From: Streptomyces sp. TN58
Lineage (GTDB): Bacteria > Actinomycetota > Actinomycetes > Streptomycetales > Streptomycetaceae
Direction: 5' to 3'
Assembly: GCF_001941845.1 (NCBI RefSeq)
Contig: NZ_CP018870.1
Location: forward strand, 2,449,001-2,513,000
Length of the DNA: 64,000 bases
The position numbers were made by a program, and so were the translations under genes. Below the pieces are notes generated by a model. It worked only from the letters and a program-made list of their open reading frames with translations. It was not told the DNA's origin and ran no database searches. Shown one piece after another: positions 54,340 to 62,650 of the stretch; position 1 is the stretch's first letter; each line of letters starts with the position of its first letter.

Positions 54340-55757
54340 GCGATCTCCCTCGCTGCCGTGCGCAGGGCCCGGGCGGCCCTGTCGACGTCTGCCCGTGTCG
54401 TACGCCAGTTGGAGAACGCGGCGCGCAGCCCGGCGGTTCCCTCGTGGACGGTGGGGGTGACGAACACCTCGGCGGCCACCGCCTCGCGCAGGGCGGTCAG
54501 CCGGGCCGGATCGGGGTCGTCGGCGAGGGTGAAGCAGACGACGTTGAGGCGGACGGGGGCGAGGAGGGTGAAGGCGGGGTCCTCGGCGAGGGCCGTGCCG
54601 AGGGCGCGGGCGCAGGCGATGTCGCGTTCGACGATCTCCCGGTGGCCCTGGCGGCCGTAGGCGCGCAGGGTGAACCAGGCGGCGAGGGCGCGCAGCCGGT
54701 GGGAGTTCTCCGGGGTGAGGTGGACGAGGTCGGGGTGCTCGCCGAGGGGGCCGAGGTAGGCGGCGGAGTTCTGGAACACGCGGGCCTGGAGGTCGCGGCG
54801 GCGGGTGAACTGGACGGCGCTGTCGTAGGGGACGTTGAGCCATTTGTGCAGGTCGACGCAGAGGGAGTCGGAGGCGTCGAGGCCTGCGGCGAGGTGTGCG
54901 TGGTCCGGGGAGAGCGCGGCGAAGGCACCGAAGGCGGCGTCGGTGTGCAGCCAGAAGTCGTGGCGCGGGCGGAGCGCGGCGATGGCGGGGAGGTCGTCGA
55001 AGTCGACGGTGTTGACGGTGCCCGCGTTCGCGACGACCACGGCCGGGCCGGGGGTGTCTGCCAGCGCCCGGTCCAGGGCGGCGGGGTCCACGGCCTCGCG
55101 GCCGGGCAGGGTGGGGACGCGCACGAGGGCGTTGCGGCCGAGGCCGAGGACGGAGAGGGCCTTGGCGATGGAGGAGTGCGGGGCGCCGGAGAGGACGCGG
55201 ACCGGGCCGAGGGCGCCGGCGCCGTCGTCGGCCGGGGACACGCCGAGGCGTTCGCCGAGCCATTCGCGGGCGATGGCGAGGCCGGTGGTGTTGGACATGG
55301 TGGCGCCGCTGACGAAGGTGCCGGTGTGGGCGTCGGAGAGGCCGAACAGCTCGCGCAGCCAGCCCACGGTCTCGCGTTCGAGGTCCTGGCCGGCGCCGTC
55401 CATGGCGGAGTTGGAGTTCTGGTCGTGGGCGGCGGTGAGCCAGTCCCCGGCGAGCGCGGCGGGGGTGGCGCCGCCGGTGACGAAGCCGAGGTAGCGGGGG
55501 CCGGCGGAGGCGGAGAGCCGCGGCTCCCAGCGGGCGCGGAAGGCGGCGAGGGCGGCCTCGGTGCCGTGGCCCTGCTCCGGAAGCGGTTCGGGGCCGCCTG
55601 CCGGCTCCGCGGCGGCCGGTCCCGGTGCGGCCGGTCCCGGTGCGGCCGGTACGACGGCGCGCTCGTCGAGGGTGGCGAGGGCTTCGGCGGCGGCGCGGCG
55701 GGTGGCGTCGAGCAGGTCGGGGAGCCGTGCGAGGTCGGCGGCGAGCGTGCGGTCCAT
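54336..55757 (-). CDS. PLP-dependent group II decarboxylase-like enzyme
   Basis: The 473-residue protein belongs to the pyridoxal-dependent decarboxylases (aromatic L-amino acid / glutamate decarboxylase class). The Schiff-base lysine is in DLHKWLN near residue 305, with HTDAAFGAF (PLP-pyridine Asp) and SGATMSNTTGLAIARE earlier. An Ala/Pro-rich insertion lies near residues 36-60. The substrate is unknown. The gene is divergent from the lipoprotein gene at 55864. Confidence 0.9.
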   Translation of the reverse strand: MDRTLAADLARLPDLLDATRRAAAEALATLDERAVVPAAPGPAAPGPAAAEPAGGPEPLPEQGHGTEAALAAFRARWEPRLSASAGPRYLGFVTGGATPAALAGDWLTAAHDQNSNSAMDGAGQDLERETVGWLRELFGLSDAHTGTFVSGATMSNTTGLAIAREWLGERLGVSPADDGAGALGPVRVLSGAPHSSIAKALSVLGLGRNALVRVPTLPGREAVDPAALDRALADTPGPAVVVANAGTVNTVDFDDLPAIAALRPRHDFWLHTDAAFGAFAALSPDHAHLAAGLDASDSLCVDLHKWLNVPYDSAVQFTRRRDLQARVFQNSAAYLGPLGEHPDLVHLTPENSHRLRALAAWFTLRAYGRQGHREIVERDIACARALGTALAEDPAFTLLAPVRLNVVCFTLADDPDPARLTALREAVAAEVFVTPTVHEGTAGLRAAFSNWRTTRADVDRAARALRTAAREIA

Positions 55758-55863
55758 GGGGGCACGGTACGGTCCGCGCGGGCTCGCACGGGTGAGCCAA
55801 TCCGGGGCGAGTGGCCCACCCGTACCCCGCCTCTCCCCCGCCGGGGCGTCGTACGCTCGACGG

Positions 55864-56529
55864 ATGATCGCGAAGCGGCAGGTGCGGTGGACACGGCAGG
55901 TGCGGCAGGTGCGGCAGGTGCGGTGGGCGCGGGGCGTTGCCGGGGGCGTGCTGGCCCTCGGGGTGCTCGCCGGGACCGCGGGCTGCGACACACCGCCGGC
56001 TCCGCCGCCCGCGCCCGGCCCGACCGGCGGCCCGCCCGCCCGCCCCACGCAGCCGGGCGCGCAGACGCCCGGGCCGGCCTCCGGACCGTCGTGCCCCGAG
56101 GGCGGGGTCCGGCTGGTCGAGACGGGCGGGGACGCGGCGATGGGTCTGCGGGTGGAGGGCTTCCGGCTGGTCAACTGCGGTACGGAGGAGTACGTACTGG
56201 AGGGCTACCCAGGGGTCTCGCTGCGCGGCGACCGCAACGAACCGCTGGAGGTCGCGGTGGTGCACGGCACGGCGGGGATCACCACGGGGGTGCCGGACAT
56301 CGAGGCGGCGCCGCAGCGTGTGGTGCTGGCGCCGGGGCAGGCGGCGGCATGGTCGGTTGTGTGGCGCAACCTGGTCACCGACCCGTCGGTGCCGGCCACG
56401 ACGGCGGCGGCCATGGAGGTCGAACCCCGGCCCGGAGCGCCCCGGCTGCGGCTGCGGCTCACCCGGCCGCTCGACCTCGGGAACACGGGGAAGCTGGGCA
56501 TCGGCCCGTGGACGGCGGCCACCCGGTGA
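55864..56529 (+). CDS. DUF4232-type lipoprotein
   Basis: The 221-residue protein starts with a basic N-terminus made of repeated RQV triplets, then a hydrophobic segment (VAGGVLALGVLAGTAGC) ending in a probable lipobox cysteine, then a Pro/Gly-rich linker and a DUF4232-like domain (GFRLVNCGTEEYVLEGYPGV, later AWSVVWRN). It should be anchored on the outer membrane face. The DNA for the RQV repeats is a 9-bp tandem. The stop overlaps the GTG of the next reading frame by 4 nt. Confidence 0.85.
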   Translation: MIAKRQVRWTRQVRQVRQVRWARGVAGGVLALGVLAGTAGCDTPPAPPPAPGPTGGPPARPTQPGAQTPGPASGPSCPEGGVRLVETGGDAAMGLRVEGFRLVNCGTEEYVLEGYPGVSLRGDRNEPLEVAVVHGTAGITTGVPDIEAAPQRVVLAPGQAAAWSVVWRNLVTDPSVPATTAAAMEVEPRPGAPRLRLRLTRPLDLGNTGKLGIGPWTAATR

Positions 56530-57306
56530 TCGTCTGGCTCAACCGGCCGTTCGGCGGCGGCAAGACACAGACGGCGTACGAGCTGTGCCGCCGACTGCCG
56601 GGAAGCGTCGTGTGCGATCCGGAGCACGTCGGCTTCGGGCTGCACCGGATGCTGCCGCCCGCCCTGCGCGGCGACTTCCAGGACCTGGCGGCGTGGCGAC
56701 AGGGCGTGTTCGAGGTGCTGGACCTGGGGCGTGTTGCGAAAGTGGCGTCGTCCGCCCGCAGGGCGGTGCTCGCGGTGTCTGGTGCGGTGCCTCGCAAGGC
56801 GGAGGGTCGCCCGCGTACCGGTCGTACGCGGGCGACCCCGACAACGCGGCGAGGTGCCGTGCCAGGCGCCGCGAGCCAGACGAGACTTTCGCAACACGCC
56901 CTGCGGCCCGGCGGCATCCGGGGGTGTTGGTGGTGCCGATGAGCGTCACGGAGCCGGCGTACTTCGCGCAGACCGTGGGGCGGCTGCGGGAACAGGGCCA
57001 CGACGTACGGCACTTCGCGCTGCTGGCGGAGCGGGCGACGGTGCTGCGGCGGCTGCGCGAGCGGGGGCTGGGGCGGGGGCTGAAGCGGGAGGGTTTCGCG
57101 GTGTCCCGGCTCTCGACGGGTGCCTGGAGGCGCTGCGCGCGCCGGAGTTCGCGCAGCACCTGGCCACCGACCGGTTGACGGTGTCCCAGGTGGCGGACCG
57201 GGTGGCCGCCTCCGCCGGGCTGGACCTCGCCGCGGACACGGACGGCCGGCTGCGGGGCCGGATCCGCCGCGCGCTGGTGGGCGTACGGCACATCCGCTTC
57301 GTCCAG
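56526..57306 (+). pseudogene. P-loop ATPase gene interrupted by a MITE-like element and a frameshift
   Basis: The N-terminal part (GTG at 56526) reads VIVWLNRPFGGGKTQTAYEL, with a Walker A GGGKT, and ends FEVLDL. A palindromic 175-bp element then follows. The C-terminal part resumes in another frame as RHPGVLVVPMSVTEPAYFAQ, then GHDVRHFALLAERATVLRRL, up to FAVSRL. A duplicated TC near 57112 shifts the frame again, to LDGCLEALRAPEFAQHL and onward to RHIRF, with no stop near the expected end. The three pieces join into one Streptomyces-type ATP-binding protein. It was coupled to the lipoprotein gene by GTGA. The gene cannot be functional as read. Confidence 0.85.
56727..56901. mobile_element. 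175-bp palindromic MITE-like element
   Basis: The ends are perfect 17-bp inverted repeats (GGGCGTGTTGCGAAAGT at 56727-56743 and its complement at 56885-56901). The interior is itself an imperfect palindrome, with a central 14-bp stem (GGTCGCCCGCGTAC) and a CGGTC loop at 56805-56837. It encodes no protein. A clean target-site duplication cannot be assigned. A degenerate short copy lies at 6402-6463. Its lack of transposase and its palindromic form suggest a non-autonomous element moved by an IS elsewhere in the genome. Confidence 0.85.
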
Positions 57307-57336
57307 GCCGTCTCCTGCGGATCCTGCCGGACACCG

Positions 57337-58479
57337 TCAGGGCGAGCGGCGGATGAGCAGCAGGGCGCGGTCGTCGTTGACGTCCTTGGCGACCTTCTCG
57401 ATCAGGTGCCAGGCGGCGCCCTCCCAGCCGGCGGAGACGTAGCGGTCGGCTTCGCCGGTGAGGCGGTCGATGCCCTCGCTGATCTCCCGGTCGGCGGTCT
57501 CGACGAGGCCGTCGGTGAAGAGCATCAGGACGTCGCCGCGGCGGAGGTTGCCGCGGGCGGGGGTGAACTCGGCGCCGTCGTAGACCCCGAGCAGGGGGCC
57601 CTCGCCGGACTTCTCCTGCCAGCGGCCGGTGCCGGCGCAGAGCTGGAGGGCGGGGAGGTGGCCGGCCGAGAGGAGTTCGTAGTCGCCGGTCTCCAGGTCC
57701 AGGACGAGGTGGATGGAGGTGGCGAAGCCCTCGTCCCAGTCCTGACGGAGCAGGTAGCCGTTGGCGGCGGGCAGGAAGCCGTGCGGTGGCAGCGCGCCGA
57801 GCAGGCCGCCGAAGGCTCCGGAGAGCAGCAGGGCCCGGGAGCCCGCCTCCATGCCCTTGCCGGAGACGTCGGTCAGGACGATCTCCAGGGTGCGGCCGCC
57901 GTTGGTGCGTGCGGCGACGACGAAGTCGCCGGAGAAGGACTGGCCGCCCGCGGGGCGCAGGGCCATCTCGCGGTGCCAGCCGCGCGGCAGGGCGGGCAGC
58001 TTGCTCTGTACGCGGATGCGTTCGCGGAGGTCGAAGAGCATGGTGCCGCCGCGTCGCCAGGGCACGCCGACGCGGCTGCGGAACTGTGCGATGACCAGTC
58101 CGAAGAACCCGCAGGCCGCGACGACCAGCACGGTGCCGGGGGTGACGCGCGCCGGGCCCTGGGTGTAGGGGCCGAGGACGAGGGCTTCGACGACCAGCGC
58201 GGCCGCGGAGGCCGCGTACAGGGCGAGGAGGCTGGCGGGGCGCAGCAGCAGGCCGCCGGCGACGATCGGCAGGACGAGCGCGGCGGGCGAGAACCAGACG
58301 GGCAGCATCAGCGTGCCGAACGCTATGGCGGGGACGGTGAGCAGCAGCCCGATGAAGGCGAGCCAGTCGGAGGCGTCTCCGCGGAAGTAGTCGACGGCGG
58401 ATTTGCGCAGGGCGGTGCGGCCCCGGCGCGACCGCATGCGCATCCGGGCCGGCAGGGTCTCCACATGTGCTCGGGCCAT
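57337..58479 (-). CDS. SpoIIE-type PP2C serine phosphatase, membrane-bound
   Basis: The 380-residue protein has four or five membrane segments (about residues 38-130) and a C-terminal PP2C/SpoIIE domain with the metal-binding GGQSFSGDFV and TDVSGKGMEAGSRA motifs, then GDVLMLFTDGLVETADREI near the C-terminus. Such proteins dephosphorylate anti-anti-sigma factors in sigma-factor control. No partner kinase or STAS gene lies nearby. Confidence 0.92.
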   Translation of the reverse strand: MARAHVETLPARMRMRSRRGRTALRKSAVDYFRGDASDWLAFIGLLLTVPAIAFGTLMLPVWFSPAALVLPIVAGGLLLRPASLLALYAASAAALVVEALVLGPYTQGPARVTPGTVLVVAACGFFGLVIAQFRSRVGVPWRRGGTMLFDLRERIRVQSKLPALPRGWHREMALRPAGGQSFSGDFVVAARTNGGRTLEIVLTDVSGKGMEAGSRALLLSGAFGGLLGALPPHGFLPAANGYLLRQDWDEGFATSIHLVLDLETGDYELLSAGHLPALQLCAGTGRWQEKSGEGPLLGVYDGAEFTPARGNLRRGDVLMLFTDGLVETADREISEGIDRLTGEADRYVSAGWEGAAWHLIEKVAKDVNDDRALLLIRRSP

Positions 58480-58679
58480 TGCTTGGGGACCCTATCCATC
58501 CTGGCTGTGAATGCGCAGGGGTACCCCCGGACCCGGCGTCCGGAGGCGTCCGAAAACGCTTCGAGTGCGACGGAATGGCCGGGTGGGGAGGACGGGTACG
58601 GATCTTCGAATGCGCGCGATGTGACAAGAAAGCCAGGCAAGGAGGCCGGGCAGGAAGGCCGGGCGAGGAGGCCGGAAGC

Positions 58680-59486
58680 TCAGCGGGCCTGGCAGGTGGG
58701 GCACCAGAAGAGGTTGCGGGCCGCGAGTCCGGCGGTGCGGATCTCGCCGCCGCAGATGTGGCAGGGCATGTTCGCCCTGCGGTAGACGTACACCTCGCCG
58801 CCGTGGTCGTCCACCCGTGGCGGCCGGCCCATCGCTTCGGGGAGGTGCTCGTCGCGGACGGTGTCGATGCGGTTGTGGCGCACGCCCTGGCGCATCAGGA
58901 CGACCAGGTCGGCCCATACGGCGTCCCACTCGGCGCGGGTGAGGTCCTTGCCCAGGCGGTACGGGTCGATGCCGTGCCGGAAGAGGACCTCGGCGCGGTA
59001 GACGTTGCCGACGCCCGCGACGACCTTCTGGTCCATGAGGAGTGCGGCGACGGTGGTACGGGAGCGGGAGATACGGGCCCACGCGCGGTCGGGGTCGTCG
59101 GCCGCGCGCAGCGGGTCCGGGCCGAGCCGTTGGTGTATCGCCTTCTTCTCGCCCTCGCCGATCAGCGCGCAGGCCGTGGGGCCGCGCAGGTCGGCGTGGT
59201 GGTCCTCGTTCTGCAGGCGCAGCCGGACGGTGTCGGTGGCGGGAGGTGCGGGGGCGGGGCCGAAGCCGAGTTTGCCGAAGAGTCCGAGGTGGATGTGGAT
59301 CCAGGCGTCGCCCAGTTCGAGGAAGAGGTGCTTGCCGTGCGCCTCGGCGCTCTCCATCACGCGCCCGTCGAGCAGGGCCGCGCTCTCGGCGAAGCGGCCC
59401 TGGGGGCTGCTCACGCGGACCGGGCGGGCGGCGAACCGCTCGGTGTGGTCCTGGGCGAGGCGGTGGATCGTATGCCCTTCGGGCAC
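58680..59486 (-). CDS. Fpg/Nei-family DNA glycosylase
   Basis: The enzyme removes oxidised bases and nicks DNA at the lesion. The 268-residue protein starts (M)PEGHTIH, with the catalytic Pro1-Glu2 pair after Met removal, and ends with a zinc finger CHICGG...FWCPTC. The helix-two-turn-helix DNA-binding part contains VAGVGNVYRAEVLF. The GTG start at 59486 has AGGAG 6 nt upstream. The PEGHT N-terminus is closer to the Nei/endonuclease VIII type of actinobacteria than to MutM (PELPE). Confidence 0.93.
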   Translation of the reverse strand: MPEGHTIHRLAQDHTERFAARPVRVSSPQGRFAESAALLDGRVMESAEAHGKHLFLELGDAWIHIHLGLFGKLGFGPAPAPPATDTVRLRLQNEDHHADLRGPTACALIGEGEKKAIHQRLGPDPLRAADDPDRAWARISRSRTTVAALLMDQKVVAGVGNVYRAEVLFRHGIDPYRLGKDLTRAEWDAVWADLVVLMRQGVRHNRIDTVRDEHLPEAMGRPPRVDDHGGEVYVYRRANMPCHICGGEIRTAGLAARNLFWCPTCQAR

Positions 59487-59509
59487 GGCGGACTCCTGGG
59501 GATGGAAAC

Positions 59510-59543
59510 GGCCGTGCCACCCCCGGGAGGGAGCGGCACGGCC
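59510..59543 (-). terminator. Terminator after rpiB
   Basis: GGCCGTGCC and its complement flank a 16-nt C/G-rich loop 10 nt after the rpiB stop. Confidence 0.7.
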
Positions 59544-59553
59544 GGAGGCGGGA

Positions 59554-60039
59554 TCAGCCCTGCGGGTGGTGGGCCGGGATCGGGGGGAGCTCGCCGGTCT
59601 GCTCGTAGGCGGAGAGCATGTCGATGCGGCGGGTGTGGCGCTCCTCGCCGGAGTACGGGGTCGCCAGGAAGGCCTCGATGAAGCTGACGGCCTCGTCCTG
59701 CGTGTGCATGCGGCCGCCGACGGAGATGACGTTGGCGTTGTTGTGCTCACGGCCGAGCTGGGCGGTCTGGACGCTCCAGGCCAGGATGGCGCGGACGCCC
59801 TTGACCTTGTTCGCGGCGATCTGCTCGCCGTTGCCGGAGCCGCCGATCACGATGCCGAGGCTGCCCTCGTCCGCGGCGGTCTTCTCCGCGGCGCGGAGGC
59901 AGAAGGGCGGGTAGTCGTCCACGGCGTCGTAGATGTGGGGGCCACAGTCGACGGGCTCGTGGCCGTTGTTCTTGAGCCAGTCCACGAGGTGGTTCTTGAG
60001 CTCAAAGCCGGCATGGTCGGATCCGAGGTACACGCGCAT
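59554..60039 (-). CDS. rpiB: Ribose-5-phosphate isomerase B
   Basis: RpiB interconverts ribose-5-phosphate and ribulose-5-phosphate. The 161-residue protein starts MRVYLGSDHAGFELK and has the GIVIGGSGNGEQ active loop, in which the Cys of E. coli RpiB is replaced and a Glu follows, as in the mycobacterial enzyme with a Glu base. AREHNNANVISVGGR-like sequence supports the RpiB/LacAB family. Confidence 0.93.
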   Translation of the reverse strand: MRVYLGSDHAGFELKNHLVDWLKNNGHEPVDCGPHIYDAVDDYPPFCLRAAEKTAADEGSLGIVIGGSGNGEQIAANKVKGVRAILAWSVQTAQLGREHNNANVISVGGRMHTQDEAVSFIEAFLATPYSGEERHTRRIDMLSAYEQTGELPPIPAHHPQG

Positions 60040-60258
60040 GTGACGAGTGTGGCACGAGGAGCCCCGACGACCCGCAGCGGGTGTCGCGTAAGTCACTTCT
60101 AAAGCTCAAGTAAACCCAAAGAACGCAGATGGGACAGGGCGGGGCGCCGGTCCGGGGCGTTCACCGCGGCGTACCGATCCGGATGAGGGTCTTCCGTCCT
60201 GCGTTCATCTCAGGTTTGAATGCCGGGGCTCGCAACCCGAGAACCTAAGGATCCGTCC

Positions 60259-61695
60259 ATGAGCTCCACGACGACCCTTCAGAAGGAAGGCAGCCCCACC
60301 GGTAACCCCGGTGAAGGTCTGCCTTCCGACGGTCTGAAGGCCGGTCTCAAGAACCGCCACCTGTCCATGATCGCCATCGGTGGCGTGATCGGAGCCGGTC
60401 TCTTCGTCGGTTCCGGTGGCGGCATCGCCAAGGCCGGCCCCGCCATCCTGATCTCCTACGCGCTGGTCGGCGCGATGGTCGTCTTCGTGATGCGCATGCT
60501 CGGCGAGATGGCCGCCGCCAGCCCGAACTCGGGCTCCTTCTCCGCCTACGCCGACCGGGCGCTCGGCCGCTGGGCCGGTTTCTCCATCGGCTGGCTCTAC
60601 TGGTTCTTCTGGGTCGTCGTCCTCGCCGTGGAGGCCACCGCCGGTGCCGCCATCCTGGAGAGCTGGATACCCGCCGTCCCGCAGTGGGCCTGGGCGCTGA
60701 TCGTGATGGCGGTGCTGACCGCCACCAACCTCGGCTCGGTCGCCTCCTACGGTGAGTTCGAGTTCTGGTTCGCGGGCATCAAGGTCGTCGCCATCGGCGC
60801 CTTCGTGGTCATCGGCATGCTGGCGGTCTTCGGTGTGCTGCCGGGCTCCGACAACCCGGGCGCGGGCTTCGCCCACCTGACCGACACCGGCGGCTTCTTC
60901 CCCCACGGCTACGGCGCCGTCCTCACCGGTGTGCTGCTCGTCGTCTTCTCCTTCATGGGCAGCGAGATCGTCACCCTGGCCGCCGGCGAGTCGGAGAACC
61001 CCCGCAAGGCGGTCACGCAGGCGACCAACTCCGTCATCTGGCGCATCGGCGTCTTCTACCTCGGCTCGATCTTCGTCGTGCTGACGCTGCTCCCCTGGAA
61101 CGACCCGTCGATCACCGAGAAGGGCTCGTACGTCGCCGCCCTCGACTCGATCGGCATCGCGCACGCCGGCACGATCATGGAGGTCATCGTCCTGACCGCC
61201 GTGCTGTCCTGCCTGAACTCGGGCCTCTACACCGCCTCCCGCATGGCCTTCTCGCTCGGTGAGCGCGGCGACGCCCCGAAGTCGTTCGCCAAGGTCAACA
61301 AGAACGGCGTGCCGGTCGCGGCGATCCTGGGCTCCACGGTCTTCGGCTTCGTCGCCGTCTACTTCAACTACGCGTTCAAGGACACGGTCTTCAACTTCCT
61401 CCTGAACTCCTCCGGCGCCATCGCGCTCTTCGTCTGGCTGGTGATCTGCTTCACCCAGCTGAGGATGCGCGGGATCCTGGTCCGCGAGGCCCCGGAGAAG
61501 CTGACCGTGAAGATGTGGTTCTTCCCGTGGCTCACCTGGGCCACCGCCGCTCTGATCATGTTCGTGATCGGCTACATGTTCGTGGACGACGCGAACCGCG
61601 AGGTGGTCACCCTGTCCACCCTCGTCGCCGCTGCCGTCGTGGTCGTCGGCGTGGTCCTGGACTTCCGCCGCAAGCGGGCCGCCGTCCAGGGCTGA
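60259..61695 (+). CDS. APC-family amino-acid permease, first of two paralogues
   Basis: The 478-residue protein has about 12 membrane segments and the AAT-family hallmark NRHLSMIAIGGVIGAGLFVG near the N-terminus. AAGGA lies 8 nt before the ATG. The family includes AnsP, GabP and aromatic amino-acid carriers; the substrate cannot be read. The second permease (62651 on) is a close paralogue in the same orientation, with bioY between them. The 219-nt upstream interval contains no gene. Confidence 0.93.
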   Translation: MSSTTTLQKEGSPTGNPGEGLPSDGLKAGLKNRHLSMIAIGGVIGAGLFVGSGGGIAKAGPAILISYALVGAMVVFVMRMLGEMAAASPNSGSFSAYADRALGRWAGFSIGWLYWFFWVVVLAVEATAGAAILESWIPAVPQWAWALIVMAVLTATNLGSVASYGEFEFWFAGIKVVAIGAFVVIGMLAVFGVLPGSDNPGAGFAHLTDTGGFFPHGYGAVLTGVLLVVFSFMGSEIVTLAAGESENPRKAVTQATNSVIWRIGVFYLGSIFVVLTLLPWNDPSITEKGSYVAALDSIGIAHAGTIMEVIVLTAVLSCLNSGLYTASRMAFSLGERGDAPKSFAKVNKNGVPVAAILGSTVFGFVAVYFNYAFKDTVFNFLLNSSGAIALFVWLVICFTQLRMRGILVREAPEKLTVKMWFFPWLTWATAALIMFVIGYMFVDDANREVVTLSTLVAAAVVVVGVVLDFRRKRAAVQG

Positions 61696-61722
61696 CCGGC
61701 CCGGCGCAGTCCCGTACGTACG

Positions 61723-61762
61723 CCGGAGCCCGGCCCGCCTCGTCAGGCGGGCCGGGCTCCGG
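61723..61762. terminator. Bidirectional terminator between the permease and bioY
   Basis: An 18-bp perfect stem (CCGGAGCCCGGCCCGCCT and complement) with a CGTC loop lies between the convergent stops. Confidence 0.9.
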
Positions 61763-61781
61763 CCGATACGGGGGGCGTGCG

Positions 61782-62366
61782 TCAGCCGCGGCGGCCCACC
61801 AGCTTCCAGGCGGCCGGCAGGGCCCCCATCGCGAGGGCCGCCTTGAGGGCGTCGCCGATCAGGAACGGGGTGAGGCCGGCCGCGACGGCCGCGCTCAGGG
61901 ACATCCCGGTGGCGGCCATCAGGTACGGCACGCCCACCGCGTAGATCACCGCGGAGCCGAGCACCATCGTGCCCGCCGTACGCAGGACCGAGCGGTCGGC
62001 GCCGCGCCGCGCGAGGGCGCCGACGACGGTGGCGGCGAGCAGCATGCCGAGCACGTACCCGAAGGAGGCGCCGCCCGCGCCGGAGGTGCCGCCCGCGAAC
62101 CACGGCACGCCCGCCATGCCGACGAGGGCGTACAGCGCCAGCGAGAGGAAGCCGCGGCGGGCGCCGAAGGCGGTGCCGACGAGGAGCGCGGCGAAGGTCT
62201 GGCCCGTGACGGGGACCGGGGAGCCGGGGACGGGCACCGAGATCTGCGCGGCGATCCCGGTCAGGGCGGCGCCGCCGACGACGAGCGCGATGTCGCGCAC
62301 GCGGCTCGCGGGCAGCAGGTCGGCGAGGACGGCGCCGGGCCGGAGGGAGACGGAAGCAGTGCTCAT
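61782..62366 (-). CDS. bioY: Biotin transporter BioY (ECF S component)
   Basis: The 194-residue membrane protein has six segments and the BioY patterns SPVPVTGQTFAALLVGTAFG and YLMAATGMSLSAAVAAGLTPFL. It binds biotin and pairs with ECF A and T components, which are not in this window. The ATG at 62366 gives MSTASVSLRPG. Two direct repeats lie about 80-120 nt upstream of the start and could be control sites. Confidence 0.92.
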   Translation of the reverse strand: MSTASVSLRPGAVLADLLPASRVRDIALVVGGAALTGIAAQISVPVPGSPVPVTGQTFAALLVGTAFGARRGFLSLALYALVGMAGVPWFAGGTSGAGGASFGYVLGMLLAATVVGALARRGADRSVLRTAGTMVLGSAVIYAVGVPYLMAATGMSLSAAVAAGLTPFLIGDALKAALAMGALPAAWKLVGRRG

Positions 62367-62445
62367 GAGGGGCTCCGCGGGAGGGTGGGGGTGGGAACGA
62401 TCACCGACGTTAGTGCGCGGCCCGCGGCCGCCCCACCGCCGGCCG

Positions 62446-62489
62446 GGACAAAGCCCCACTCCCCCCGTTGGTGGGGTCCGGACAAAGCC
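62446..62489 (-). promoter_or_regulatory. Direct repeats upstream of bioY
   Basis: On the minus strand GGCTTTGTCC occurs twice, at 62480-62489 and 62446-62455, with starts 34 bp apart (about three helical turns). A short inverted repeat, CCCCAC/GTGGGG, lies between. They fall between bioY and the divergent second permease and would suit a dimeric regulator, but no known biotin-repressor box matches. Confidence 0.4.
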
Positions 62490-62650
62490 TGCTGACCCGA
62501 TCCGGTCGACGTGATCCTCGTCACGAGCAACATCCGACAACACGTCCGTTTTGCACGGACGACCGCCGCTCAGCAAGACTGTTGGATCCCGCCAAGCCAA
62601 GGGCGGAGTCCCCACCACCGCTGGGCCGAACGAGAGTACGAGCACTCCTC

